Assembly (NCBI GenBank): GCA_024275145.1
Contig: JAJRZR010000049.1
Span: 1-56,030 of the forward strand
From: Deltaproteobacteria bacterium
Lineage (GTDB): Bacteria > Desulfobacterota > Dissulfuribacteria > Dissulfuribacterales > QOAL01
Direction of reading: 5' to 3'
Length of the DNA: 56,030 nucleotides
Positions 1-7,808 of this stretch are shown piece after piece. The notes beneath the pieces were generated by a model. It was not told where the DNA came from. It saw only the letters and a program-made list of their open reading frames with translations, and did not search any database. The first letter of the stretch is position 1. The number at the start of each line of letters is the position of its first letter. The position numbers were made by a program, and so were the translations under genes.

Positions 1-194
1 AGCTCGTTTATCCTTGACCATCGGTGTACAGGGATATTGCGGGTTATGCCATCCGGGAACAGGAGCGGGACCTCAACGATTGGTACAGGATGTACTCCAA
101 GGGCAATAAGTGCCGCTGCCTTTGCCGCTGCCGCAGCGCAGGCACCGGTTGAAATGCCTTGCCTGAGCTCCTTTTTTTCCTTAGGTGGTGCCAT
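1..194 (-). CDS. cbiD: CbiD, cobalt-precorrin-5B (C1)-methyltransferase, N-terminal part
   Basis: This is the first 64 codons of CbiD, which methylates C1 of the corrin ring in the anaerobic cobalamin pathway in the cytoplasm. The frame opens at ATG 194, with AAGG six bases upstream, and runs off the left edge, so most of the enzyme is missing. The segment GISTGACAAAAAKAAAL (about residues 13-29) matches the glycine/alanine-rich start typical of CbiD, and it is followed by IVEVPLLFPDG, the usual first strand. The gene is divergent from the pseudouridine synthase at 481. The frame has few alternatives, but the call rests on only 64 residues. Confidence 0.8.
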   Translation of the reverse strand, partial: MAPPKEKKELRQGISTGACAAAAAKAAALIALGVHPVPIVEVPLLFPDGITRNIPVHRWSRINE

Positions 195-330
195 GAATTA
201 CCTTGGTCGCTGATTTTCTTGAATATCCTACAGGGACGAACAAGAAACGCCTCCGGGTTCACTGTGCCTTTTTTGCCTTACTATGCCCTGCCTCCGGACA
301 AAACGGTTGTTTGCTCAGTGCCCCTTTTTT

Positions 331-405
331 ATTGTAAAGATATATCCAGGCTCTGGGCCGTATTTTCATGTCCTTGGTGCCCAGCGCATGGGGGCTTTAC
401 TTTAA
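331..405 (+). repeat. interspersed two-hairpin repeat, copy 1
   Basis: It shares the core GGGCCGTATTTTCATGTCCT with the other copies of the family described under the findings. It lies in the divergent cbiD / rluB spacer. The first hairpin is imperfect, and a GCCC/GGGC stem replaces the usual second one. Confidence 0.6.
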
Positions 406-480
406 GATATTGCGCCAAACGGTTGGTGATGCCTTCTTGTGGCATTTCAACCGGGATGGGATCTTGTATAATATAATATC

Positions 481-1209
481 ATGAGACTTCAAAAATTTTT
501 GGCGCATGCAGGGGTCTGTTCCAGGAGGGCCGCTGAGGCACTCATAAGAAAGGGGCTGGTTAGGGTGGACGGTTCAACGGTGTCAGAGTTGGGGTTCCAG
601 GTTGAGGCTGGGGTGAATGTGGTCGAGGTGTCGGGAAAGAGGGTGGAACTCTCCGGAGCGAAGGAATACTGGCTGCTCAACAAGCCCGTCGGTTTCCTGA
701 CCACAGTGCAAGATCCCTTTGGTCGCCCAACGGTCATGGACATCATAGGTAGCCGTGTAGGTACCCGTCTCTATCCGGTCGGACGGCTTGACATGGACAG
801 CCAGGGGCTCTTGTTACTTACCAACGATGGCGAGCTTGCCAACCGCCTTCTGCATCCAAGGCACAAGGTGGAAAAGTCCTACCATGTAAGGGTGAAGGGA
901 AGGCCGTCGAAGGCAGATCTGCAACGCCTGAGAGGGGGGGTAGAGATAGAAGGCCGAAGGACCTTGCCATGCAGGATCAGTGTGCTTGGGACCACCAGGC
1001 GGTATACCCTTTTAGAGATAACATTGAAGGAAGGACGTAAACGCCAGATCAGGATGATGATGGCCGCTGTTGGGCATCCGGTGGTAAAGCTTACCAGGGT
1101 AAGGATAGGACCCCTGGAATTGGCAGGACTTGCAGCAGGTGAGTTCAGAAGGCTTTCGGGAAACGAGGTGATGGCCCTCAAGAAGGCTGCAGGGTTGAAC
1201 CAGAAATAA
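481..1209 (+). CDS. rluB: RluB/RsuA-family pseudouridine synthase
   Basis: This enzyme isomerises a uridine of 23S (or 16S) rRNA to pseudouridine. The 242-residue protein has an S4 RNA-binding domain at residues 1-60 (MRLQKFLAHAGVCSRRAAE). The catalytic domain carries the signature GRLDMDSQGLLLLTNDG at about residues 101-117, where the first Asp is the family's catalytic residue. It ends with the KEGRKRQIRMM segment common to RluB and RluE types. The length fits the family. Target specificity (RluB, RluE, RluF or RsuA) cannot be settled from sequence alone. The S4 domain and length favour RluB. It stands alone on the plus strand, convergent with the regulator at 1304. Confidence 0.9.
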   Translation: MRLQKFLAHAGVCSRRAAEALIRKGLVRVDGSTVSELGFQVEAGVNVVEVSGKRVELSGAKEYWLLNKPVGFLTTVQDPFGRPTVMDIIGSRVGTRLYPVGRLDMDSQGLLLLTNDGELANRLLHPRHKVEKSYHVRVKGRPSKADLQRLRGGVEIEGRRTLPCRISVLGTTRRYTLLEITLKEGRKRQIRMMMAAVGHPVVKLTRVRIGPLELAGLAAGEFRRLSGNEVMALKKAAGLNQK

Positions 1210-1303
1210 TCCTGCCCCCCGGTTCGGATTTACTTTTGTTTGATGGCGTCTTTCCCCAGTGTCAGTCTGTTTTGTACGTCTTTCAGTGTGGCCAGTGAGT
1301 GGC

Positions 1304-2731
1304 TCAATGGTTGTTTATGCCGTAATCCTTCATTTTGTACAGGAGTGCCGGCAGGCTTATTTCAAGCAACTGGGCCGCCTGGGTCTTGTTTCCCCCTGTC
1401 TTTTCCAGCGCACGCTTGATGAGTACCCTTTCGAGTATCTTGCTCCCCTTTTTAATAGATAAGATGGAGGCGTCCAGACCTGGAATCTGGTTACAACTCT
1501 CCACGATTCCCTGGTGCCCTGGTTTCAACTGGGGTGGCAGGTCCTCTACCTGAATTGTCTTGTTCTCAGTAAGTACCATGGCCCTTTCAATTACATTTTC
1601 AAGTTCCCTGACGTTTCCAGGCCATCTGTATTCGAGTAGTAGGTGCATGGCATCAGGGCTTATGCCCTGGATATCGGTATTGAGGCGCTGGTTATACTTT
1701 TCACGGAAGTGTTCCACGAGGAGTCTTATATCCTCCTTACGCTCCCTCAGTGGTGGTATGACCATGGATAGTACATTTATCCGGTAATAGAGATCTTCTC
1801 TGAATTTCCCCTCCCTTACACTTTGTGAGAGATCCTTTGCGGTAGCCGCTACTATTCTCACGTCCACCTTGATGGTCCTGTTGTCACCCAACGGGCGTAT
1901 CTCTTCTTCCTGGAGGACCCTGAGCAGTTTTACCTGGAGGGAGAGAGGCAGGTCCCCCAGCTCGTCCAGGAACAGGGTGCCTCCGTTTGCCTCTTCGAAA
2001 AGTCCCTTTTTGGATCTTATCGCATCGGTGAATGCCCCCTTGACGTGGCCGAACAATTCGCTTTCGAGTAGATTTTCAGGTATTCCACCGCAATTTATGG
2101 CAACGAACGGGGCATTTCTCCTTACGCTGTTGAAATGCAGGGCCTTGGCAACAAGCTCCTTGCCTGTACCGCTTTCACCCGTTATGAGAACCGTTGTCTT
2201 GTAATCCTTGACCTTTTCTATCACGTCAAAGATTCTCTGCATCTCAGGGCTGCGGGCCACTATATTGCTGAAGGAATATTTTTCTTCCACCTCATTTCTT
2301 AGAAGGGCGTTTTCTTTCTTCAGACGCATCTGTTCTTCAACCCGTTTCAGGACGAAAAACAGGTGACCTGCACTTATGGGCTTGTGAATATAGTCGGCAG
2401 CACCCAGGTTGATGGCATGCATGGCAATATCGGCATCTGCCTGGCCTGACATCATTATAATATTGGACTTGATTCCGAGGGCCTTGACTTGTTGCAGAAA
2501 GTGGATCCCGTTTCCAGGCTCCATGCCGGTCATCGTTCCATCCGGGTTGGGTTTCAAGAAGATGTCTGTCAAGACATGGTCGAAATTCTGATTTTTTACC
2601 AGCGAAAGGCCTTCCTCTTCGTTGGCGGCCTGGACGACATCGAATCCTCCCCTTGAAGAACCCAAGATGGATGCTACCGTATTGCGGGCCTGGAATTCAT
2701 CATCTATTACTAATACCCTGGGCTTGTTCAC
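1304..2731 (-). CDS. NtrC-family sigma-54 response regulator with GAFTDA loop
   Basis: This is a 475-residue enhancer-binding protein with a receiver domain (VIDDE acidic pocket, phospho-acceptor Asp in VLTDIF, Lys in HKPIS; residues 1-130). An AAA+ domain follows (Walker A GESGTGKE, Walker B TLFLDELGD), then a C-terminal Fis-type helix-turn-helix (residues 435-475). The start is GTG with GGAG seven bases upstream. The sigma-54 contact loop reads GAFTDA rather than GAFTGA. The receiver has an insertion of roughly ten residues after the acceptor Asp (KPNPDGTMTGMEPGNG). No histidine kinase is adjacent, so its signal is unknown. The next genes downstream on the other strand give no hint of its targets. 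PilR-like control of pili is possible given the nearby prepilin peptidase, but this is inference. Confidence 0.88.
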   Translation of the reverse strand: MNKPRVLVIDDEFQARNTVASILGSSRGGFDVVQAANEEEGLSLVKNQNFDHVLTDIFLKPNPDGTMTGMEPGNGIHFLQQVKALGIKSNIIMMSGQADADIAMHAINLGAADYIHKPISAGHLFFVLKRVEEQMRLKKENALLRNEVEEKYSFSNIVARSPEMQRIFDVIEKVKDYKTTVLITGESGTGKELVAKALHFNSVRRNAPFVAINCGGIPENLLESELFGHVKGAFTDAIRSKKGLFEEANGGTLFLDELGDLPLSLQVKLLRVLQEEEIRPLGDNRTIKVDVRIVAATAKDLSQSVREGKFREDLYYRINVLSMVIPPLRERKEDIRLLVEHFREKYNQRLNTDIQGISPDAMHLLLEYRWPGNVRELENVIERAMVLTENKTIQVEDLPPQLKPGHQGIVESCNQIPGLDASILSIKKGSKILERVLIKRALEKTGGNKTQAAQLLEISLPALLYKMKDYGINNH

Positions 2732-3023
2732 TTAATACTCCGGATTTGCTGCTGGCAGCATTTTTTGAATTATTGCTTCCCTTGAGAAAAAATCCGTCCC
2801 CCCTGTTACGAGGTGTCTGTTCCCCACCTCAGCGGCTCCATCCCCGGTTGGCCTTGTTTGAGGGAATTGATGGCAGTTAGAAGAATTGATCCAGTTAGCG
2901 TACCGGTATGTAAGAGGGTTTACAATAATTTATATAATTATGAATATTTTTTTTGTTTACTGCAAGTCCAGGCCTTAACTTTCATGCACCCCGTACAACA
3001 ATTGTCGCTGATTCTCCCTGGCA

Positions 3024-3833
3024 CTAAAAAGGGGGGCCTGTATATATCGCGGGCACGAGGTTTAAATACCAACCCACAATATTTTTGCCCCAGAAGAGGT
3101 ATGCCATGGCCCCCCCGGCCAGGAATGGGCCATAGGGTATGGCTGTATGGCGATTGGCACCCCTAAAGGCCAGGGCTGCGATCCCTACGATGGAGCCTGT
3201 TACGGCGCTCAAGAATATGACAACGGGAATAGCCTGCCATCCAAGAAACGCCCCTATCATCGCCAGTAGCTTTATGTCACCCCCACCCATTCCCTCCCTT
3301 CCGGTCAGAAAGCGATACCCCCATGCCACCAGGAACAGTGAACCACCTCCTGCGATTATTCCCGCAAGGGAATCGGTCCAGGATGCGTTGGCCAGGACAA
3401 AGGCCGACAGGAAGCCTATCAATATGCCTGGCAGGGAAATGATGTCCGGTATGATTTGGTGCCACAGGTCTATGAATATGATCACAATAAGGGCCGCGGT
3501 AAAACAAAGATAGATGAGGAAATCGATCGAGAGCCCGAATTTGCGGAAAAGCAGCAGGGATAAAAGACCGGTTACGAGTTCGACCAGTGGATATTGGACA
3601 GATATGCCCATTTCACAGGACCGGCACCTGCCCTTCAGGACGAGGTAGCTGATCAACGGAATATTCTCCCACCAAGAAAGCCTATGCCCGCACTTGGGGC
3701 ATGCGGAACCAGGTGTCACTATTGATCTGTGGGCAGGCAGTCTGCTTATGCAGACGTTCAGGAAACTTCCTATACAGGTGCCCGTCACAAAGATCAGGAT
3801 TTCCAGTATTGGTTGGCCGGTTTCCATTGCCAT
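3024..3833 (-). CDS. pilD: Prepilin peptidase / N-methyltransferase (PilD)
   Basis: This inner-membrane aspartyl protease cleaves type IV prepilins and type II secretion pseudopilins and methylates the new N-terminus. The 269-residue protein starts with a membrane segment followed by the FLNVCISRLP motif. It keeps the zinc-type cysteines CPKCG and CRSC (about residues 45-73), which marks the bifunctional peptidase/methyltransferase form. The catalytic Asp pairs appear as FIDLWHQIIPD and MGGGDIKLL. Several hydrophobic segments fill the rest. It lies 3 nt downstream of the PilZ gene and probably shares its transcript. No pilin gene is in the window. Confidence 0.93.
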   Translation of the reverse strand: MAMETGQPILEILIFVTGTCIGSFLNVCISRLPAHRSIVTPGSACPKCGHRLSWWENIPLISYLVLKGRCRSCEMGISVQYPLVELVTGLLSLLLFRKFGLSIDFLIYLCFTAALIVIIFIDLWHQIIPDIISLPGILIGFLSAFVLANASWTDSLAGIIAGGGSLFLVAWGYRFLTGREGMGGGDIKLLAMIGAFLGWQAIPVVIFLSAVTGSIVGIAALAFRGANRHTAIPYGPFLAGGAMAYLFWGKNIVGWYLNLVPAIYTGPPF

Positions 3834-3836
3834 TTT

Positions 3837-4265
3837 TTAAGGTATGTTCCCTTGCTTGTCGGTTTCCATTTTCTTCTCAGGCATGTTCAGGAGTTTGAGT
3901 AGGCCCTTTTGCACTAGGTCCAGGTAGATCCCCCTGATTTCCTCAAGTCTTGGCATCAACTTTACGAACCTGGAATATATGGTGTAGTAGTCGGATTCTT
4001 CGTATGCAAATCTTACCTGTACAAACTGGAGGCCCATTCCCGGTTTCTTGTTACCTGTGTGTTGCACGTATCCCTTTAGGGCTACGGTTCCTATTACAGG
4101 GATTTCGATCAATAGATCGGTCAAAAAGCCTTCGGATATTGGGGTGTTGACCTCAATGTAGCATCCGTCCAGGGATATGTTGGTGGTATGGCCCCAGATC
4201 TTGAGTTCCGGGAAATAGGCCCGTAAGTTGATGGGGTAACGCGGACTTTTTCTTCTTTCTGGCAC
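3837..4265 (-). CDS. PilZ-domain protein
   Basis: This is a cyclic-di-GMP receptor-type protein of 142 residues. The PilZ signature is visible as ERRKSPRYP at the N-terminus (the RxxxR arginines) and NISLDGCYIE about 30 residues later (D/N-x-S-x-x-G). GTG 4265 is chosen as start because GAGGAG lies eight bases upstream. An ATG 51 bases further up adds an unlikely N-terminus. A helical tail of about 40 residues follows the barrel. It sits directly before pilD, so a role in linking c-di-GMP to type IV pili is plausible, though that is inference. Confidence 0.85.
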   Translation of the reverse strand: MPERRKSPRYPINLRAYFPELKIWGHTTNISLDGCYIEVNTPISEGFLTDLLIEIPVIGTVALKGYVQHTGNKKPGMGLQFVQVRFAYEESDYYTIYSRFVKLMPRLEEIRGIYLDLVQKGLLKLLNMPEKKMETDKQGNIP

Positions 4266-4380
4266 GATTGTTTCTCCTCTTGATACTGAATGTTTAAATA
4301 TGCTGGCAGCAGCCAATGGATTCGTGTCTCAGGGGCGGTGGGGATATTGTCTTGTGACGTGCCTTCCCCCCTGTTCGTCT

Positions 4381-5442
4381 TTATCGGCAATCTATGTCCT
4401 GGGATGAAATTGCTGGATCGGGTACCGGTGATGATCTGGTCTTTTCGATTGCCTTTCCCTTTGCCCAGTGAGGGGTGATCTTTTCCCTCACCCAGAGATT
4501 TTTTGGCGGCACCAGCATAGGTAGGCATCTTTCATGGTTTACACCCAGCCGCTTGTGTACAGGTATGTTGCCCGCAAATTCGCCATCGAAATGGACGGGT
4601 ATAGCCTGCCTTGTGAAGATTTCCAGCTGGTCCTGTTGTGCATCCGCATGGGGCGGGGAGAAGATGCCAACGCGTCCCTTAAGGAGAAGCATCAAGTAGG
4701 CAGCGGCCCTGGGTAGGATGAAGGCCTCTAGCCTCCCGTCGTCCCATCGCCCCGTTGGATTGATCCTGCCCCCACCTGCATAGTGATTTATGTTGATCAG
4801 AAGCAGGGCGTGCCCTGCCATGTTATTTCCATGTTGATTGTTTCTGGTGGGTGGAATGGATAGCTCGATATCCCGTGTATTGCATCCCCTTACAGGGAAG
4901 AGGACATGTCTGGCTCCGCAGGCTGCGTAAAGGAATCTGGTGCCGTATTCTCCAAGGAGTCTGCCGATCCCCGTCTTCCGAACATGTTCAACCGATTCAA
5001 GGATCCTGGCGTCAAGCCCGAATCCTGCATAGGCAACGAAGACCGGGCCGCCATTGCAGGCCCACAGGTCTATTGGCTTGACCTTGCCAGCGCTCACAGC
5101 AGCCCAGAATCCATCGAGTCCTTCATCGTGCCAAATGTGCCACCAGCCGGTAGTCCTTGCAAGATCATTCCCGGTGCCTATTGGAAGAATAGCAAAGGGG
5201 GGAGGGGTTTCGATCCTTGAAAGACCGTTTACGACCCTTGAAACCGTGCCATCTCCGCCTGCTATGACAACAAGGTCACGGCCAGGGGCAAGGGAGAGCA
5301 CCTGGGATTCCAGGCGTCCTGGATCGGTGAAGACCAGATGTTTACGTATTCCCTGAGTAGAGGAATCATTTCCTAGCAAGCTGGCAATCTTCTGGCCGGA
5401 CTTTGATCCTGAAACAGGGTTGATCAAGAATAGACAATCCAT
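4381..5442 (-). CDS. Diacylglycerol/lipid kinase-family protein (YegS-like)
   Basis: This predicted lipid kinase of the DAGK catalytic (LCB5/YegS) family is 353 residues long and probably acts at the inner membrane face. The N-terminus LFLINPVSGSKSG is the family's nucleotide-binding start. GGDGTVSRVVNG (about residues 62-73) is the signature GGDGT loop. LPIGTGNDLART follows as the second conserved motif. The C-terminal half holds the substrate-side beta domain ending near VHFDGE. The last 40 residues or so look unconserved and charged. The gene is divergent from the regulator at 5493, with 50 nt between the starts. Substrate (diacylglycerol, phosphatidylglycerol, sphingoid base) is unknown. 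Confidence 0.87.
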   Translation of the reverse strand: MDCLFLINPVSGSKSGQKIASLLGNDSSTQGIRKHLVFTDPGRLESQVLSLAPGRDLVVIAGGDGTVSRVVNGLSRIETPPPFAILPIGTGNDLARTTGWWHIWHDEGLDGFWAAVSAGKVKPIDLWACNGGPVFVAYAGFGLDARILESVEHVRKTGIGRLLGEYGTRFLYAACGARHVLFPVRGCNTRDIELSIPPTRNNQHGNNMAGHALLLININHYAGGGRINPTGRWDDGRLEAFILPRAAAYLMLLLKGRVGIFSPPHADAQQDQLEIFTRQAIPVHFDGEFAGNIPVHKRLGVNHERCLPMLVPPKNLWVREKITPHWAKGKAIEKTRSSPVPDPAISSQDIDCR

Positions 5443-5492
5443 AAGTGCTTGCTAGCATAAATTGGAATAACTAGATTATAAACAAAAAAACC

Positions 5493-6851
5493 ATGAGTAA
5501 CCAGGATTTTCGCATATTGGTAGTGGATGATGAGAAGTCCCTGACGACATTGTTGCTCAGGATACTGAAGAAAGAGGGGTTCCAGGTGCGTTCTGCCTCG
5601 AATGGCAAGGAGGCATTGTCAGTCGTTGAAGGCTTCTCCCCAAATTTGATCATAACCGATCTCAGGATGCCTGAGATGGGTGGACTGGAACTGTTGAAGG
5701 CCGTAAAGGCGAAACAGCCTGAAATCGACATCATTATCCTGACTGCCTATGCTACAGTGGAAAACGCAGTGGATGCAATGAAACACGGGGCATTGGATTA
5801 TCTGATCAAGCCACTGAAGGATCCAGATGAGCTTCGAATGGCCGTGGCCAAGGTGGTGGAACGTCAGTCTTTGGTGGCAACCAATACGTTGTGGAACAGC
5901 CAGTTGGCCGAGGGACTTCCCCCTGTGGACATAATTTTTGCAGGGATGGAGGATGTCTGGAATGAGATCAAGCAGGTTGCGGAAACCGATGCCACGGTGC
6001 TTTTGCAAGGGGAGAGCGGAACAGGTAAGAGCCTTGTGGCTAAGACCTTACATCATCTAAGCGGCAAGAAGGGTGCCTTCGTAGAGATTAATTGCGCGGC
6101 CATACCGGAAAATCTGATAGAATCCGAGCTGTTTGGACATGAAAGGGGGGCGTTCACCGGTGCTGTGAAGGCAAAGAGGGGTAAATTCGAATTGGCCCAG
6201 GAAGGTACGATCTTCCTTGATGAAATCGGGGAGATGCCGCTTCCAGCCCAGGCAAAGCTGTTAAGGGTTTTGCAGGAACGTTCCTTTGAGAGGGTTGGAG
6301 GTACCGTGACACTCAAGACCGATGCCAGGGTCATTGCCGCCACGAATCAGGACCTCATGGAGAGGATAAAGGAGCGAGGATTCCGGGAAGATCTGTTCTA
6401 CAGACTGAACGTGTTTCCCATCAACCTGCCACCGTTGAGGGAAAGGAAAGGCGCGCTTCCAAGGCTTGCCGGATATTTGGTCAACCATATCTCGGCCAAG
6501 GTGGGCAGGAAGATGCTTGAAATCCCGGATGACGTCCTCGCCACCCTGGAGTCTTACGATTGGCCAGGCAATGTAAGGGAACTGCACAATGTGCTGGAGC
6601 GCGCAATAATCCTTTCCAAGGGGCCTGTTGTAACCATTCCTCCCCTTGTTGAGGAACGGAAGAAGGAAAACAACCGCAACGATGGTATCAGGAAGGAAAG
6701 GAGGCTGAAACGTCTGGCAGATCTGGAACGGGAGGCTATAGAGGAAACACTTGAGCAAACCAAGGGACATAGACGCAAGGCCGCAGATATATTGGGAATT
6801 TCGCTAAGAACTTTGCAGTACAAGCTAAAAAATTACGGAATAAAGAAATAG
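5493..6851 (+). CDS. NtrC-family sigma-54 response regulator with canonical GAFTGA
   Basis: This is a 452-residue enhancer-binding protein. The receiver domain covers residues 1-125 (VVDDEKS, acceptor Asp in IITDLRMPE, Thr in LTAYAT, Lys in IKPLK). The AAA+ domain spans about 150-390 with Walker A GESGTGKS, the sigma-54 contact loop GAFTGA, Walker B TIFLDEIGE and the arginine-finger region FREDLFYRLNVFP. A Fis-like helix-turn-helix closes the protein (KAADILGISLRTLQYKLKNYG). No kinase is adjacent. A near-perfect sigma-54 promoter lies 71 bp beyond its stop and drives a predicted small RNA. That makes this protein the obvious candidate activator of that RNA, by proximity only. The Shine-Dalgarno sequence is weak. 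Confidence 0.92.
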   Translation: MSNQDFRILVVDDEKSLTTLLLRILKKEGFQVRSASNGKEALSVVEGFSPNLIITDLRMPEMGGLELLKAVKAKQPEIDIIILTAYATVENAVDAMKHGALDYLIKPLKDPDELRMAVAKVVERQSLVATNTLWNSQLAEGLPPVDIIFAGMEDVWNEIKQVAETDATVLLQGESGTGKSLVAKTLHHLSGKKGAFVEINCAAIPENLIESELFGHERGAFTGAVKAKRGKFELAQEGTIFLDEIGEMPLPAQAKLLRVLQERSFERVGGTVTLKTDARVIAATNQDLMERIKERGFREDLFYRLNVFPINLPPLRERKGALPRLAGYLVNHISAKVGRKMLEIPDDVLATLESYDWPGNVRELHNVLERAIILSKGPVVTIPPLVEERKKENNRNDGIRKERRLKRLADLEREAIEETLEQTKGHRRKAADILGISLRTLQYKLKNYGIKK

Positions 6852-6861
6852 ATCGATATTG

Positions 6862-6877
6862 TGGCACGCTGCATGCA
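6862..6877 (+). promoter_or_regulatory. weaker sigma-54 promoter-like site
   Basis: TGGCAC-N5-ATGC has the invariant GG-N10-GC spacing, with one mismatch in the -12 element. It lies 60 bp upstream of the stronger site in the same orientation. Confidence 0.4.
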
Positions 6878-6921
6878 TTACTTATCTTTCAAATACGATG
6901 GGAAGGCCAGGAGATAAATCC

Positions 6922-6937
6922 TGGCACAAAGTTTGCT
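6922..6937 (+). promoter_or_regulatory. sigma-54 promoter (-24/-12)
   Basis: TGGCAC-N5-TTGCT matches the sigma-54 consensus at every conserved base, with exactly 10 nt between GG (6923-6924) and GC (6935-6936). Transcription would begin about 12 nt after the -12 C, near 6948. The only element downstream before a strong terminator is the predicted small RNA. Confidence 0.75.
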
Positions 6938-6947
6938 AAATAAAACC

Positions 6948-7037
6948 ATAAAGACACAGCAAGAAACTCCCTATCCCTCCCAACCCTCCTCTCCCCGAAG
7001 GCCTTCTTGGACCTCCTCAAGAAGGCCTTCATTTTTT
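6948..7037 (+). ncRNA. predicted sigma-54-dependent C-rich small RNA
   Basis: This is a transcript of about 90 nt predicted between the sigma-54 promoter and a strong intrinsic terminator. It has no ATG, GTG or TTG upstream of the hairpin, so it is unlikely to encode a peptide. The single-stranded 5' part is almost free of G and carries C-rich modules: CTCCC 6967-6971, CCCTCCC 6975-6981, CCCTCCT 6984-6990 and CTCCCC 6991-6996. A further CCTCC sits in the terminator loop at 7012-7016. CCUCC is complementary to Shine-Dalgarno GGAGG. A post-transcriptional repressor that blocks ribosome binding sites is therefore the leading idea, and a decoy for an RNA-binding protein is an alternative. The existence of the RNA is inferred. 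Confidence 0.6.
6997..7037 (+). terminator. intrinsic terminator of the predicted small RNA
   Basis: A perfect 13-bp stem (6997-7009 with 7018-7030) closes an 8-nt loop and is followed by six T (7032-7037). Each arm contains the 10-bp palindrome GAAGGCCTTC. Confidence 0.85.
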
Positions 7038-7808
7038 CATTTGTGTCGTAGTGTTATCCCTTTAAATGTAATTTGAGATAATCTCTTTGTTTTTACAATA
7101 AGATACGACGTATGCAGGATTGCCCTTCCTGCCGTGTCGGGTTATTTCCCATATACATATGTAAGTGGGCTTCCAGGCAGAAAATCCATTGGTAAATTCT
7201 TTTGGGAACAACAAACGGGTCTTGGGAAACCAAGGATGTAACGAGGTGCAAATTTTGCACCTGCAAAAGTGCAAATTTTGCACCTCCATGCAATTGCTGC
7301 ATAAGTTTTATATGCGTTTTTCTTCCCTTATCCTTACCGAGGCTCTGGTCTGGCCATGCCTGTGTAGATGCGTTACATGCAAGCCATGGGGCCCGGCATG
7401 AATATACGGAGCGAGGTGCAATACCCATGGTCATTGGAACTTATCATCACGCCGTCGGGCATAAAGTCTGCATATTGTCTTGGGTATGCTATCTGTCGGG
7501 AGATCGAATTGTTGTGGATACCCTGGTTGGATAGGGTGTGGTTTTTGCCCCGAAAATACTCCTACTCCTGGGTGTGGCGTCAAGGGCCGGACGGGTATAT
7601 CCCTTACGACAAATGATACAGCCTCATGTTGAAAGGCAGTTTTTTTAATGACAGGTGACCTAAGTGAAGGTATTTTTATGCTGTGCTGGTGGAAGATTTG
7701 CCAGGTAATCCCAGGTAACCATGGAAGTCCCGGATCCGGATCCCCTTGGGGTAAAAGGTTCCGTCTATCGGCTTTGTGCCCGCTGCTGCTTCTTAGGAGG
7801 TATTGATC
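7038..7808. other. gene-free stretch downstream of the small RNA
   Basis: No convincing coding frame is seen on either strand: the frames here have low-complexity translations and lack ribosome binding sites. The stretch contains the tandem palindrome at 7244-7285. A degraded match to the interspersed repeat lies around 7551-7604 (GAAAATACTCCTACTCCTGG), and a tail-like piece GGGGCCCGGCATGAATATA lies near 7387-7405. A weak sigma-54-like site (TGG at 7687, TTGC at 7698-7701, GG-N10-GC spacing kept) lies about 110 bp before the next gene. Confidence 0.5.
7244..7285. promoter_or_regulatory. tandem palindromic operator-like sites
   Basis: Two copies of the 17-mer GTGCAAATTTTGCACCT (7246-7262 and 7269-7285) lie 23 bp apart, about two helical turns. 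Each is the core of a near-perfect palindrome (AGGTGCAAA-T-TTTGCACCT for the first). Spacing and symmetry look like paired dimer-binding sites for a helix-turn-helix regulator. Which regulator binds is unknown. The NtrC-type protein upstream is a candidate. Confidence 0.5.

Noticed and set aside
1286-1301. sigma-54-like TGGCCA-N5-TGGC at the end of the regulator gene at 1304
   Set aside because: It points into the antisense of the regulator, and the -12 element is TGGC; probably chance.
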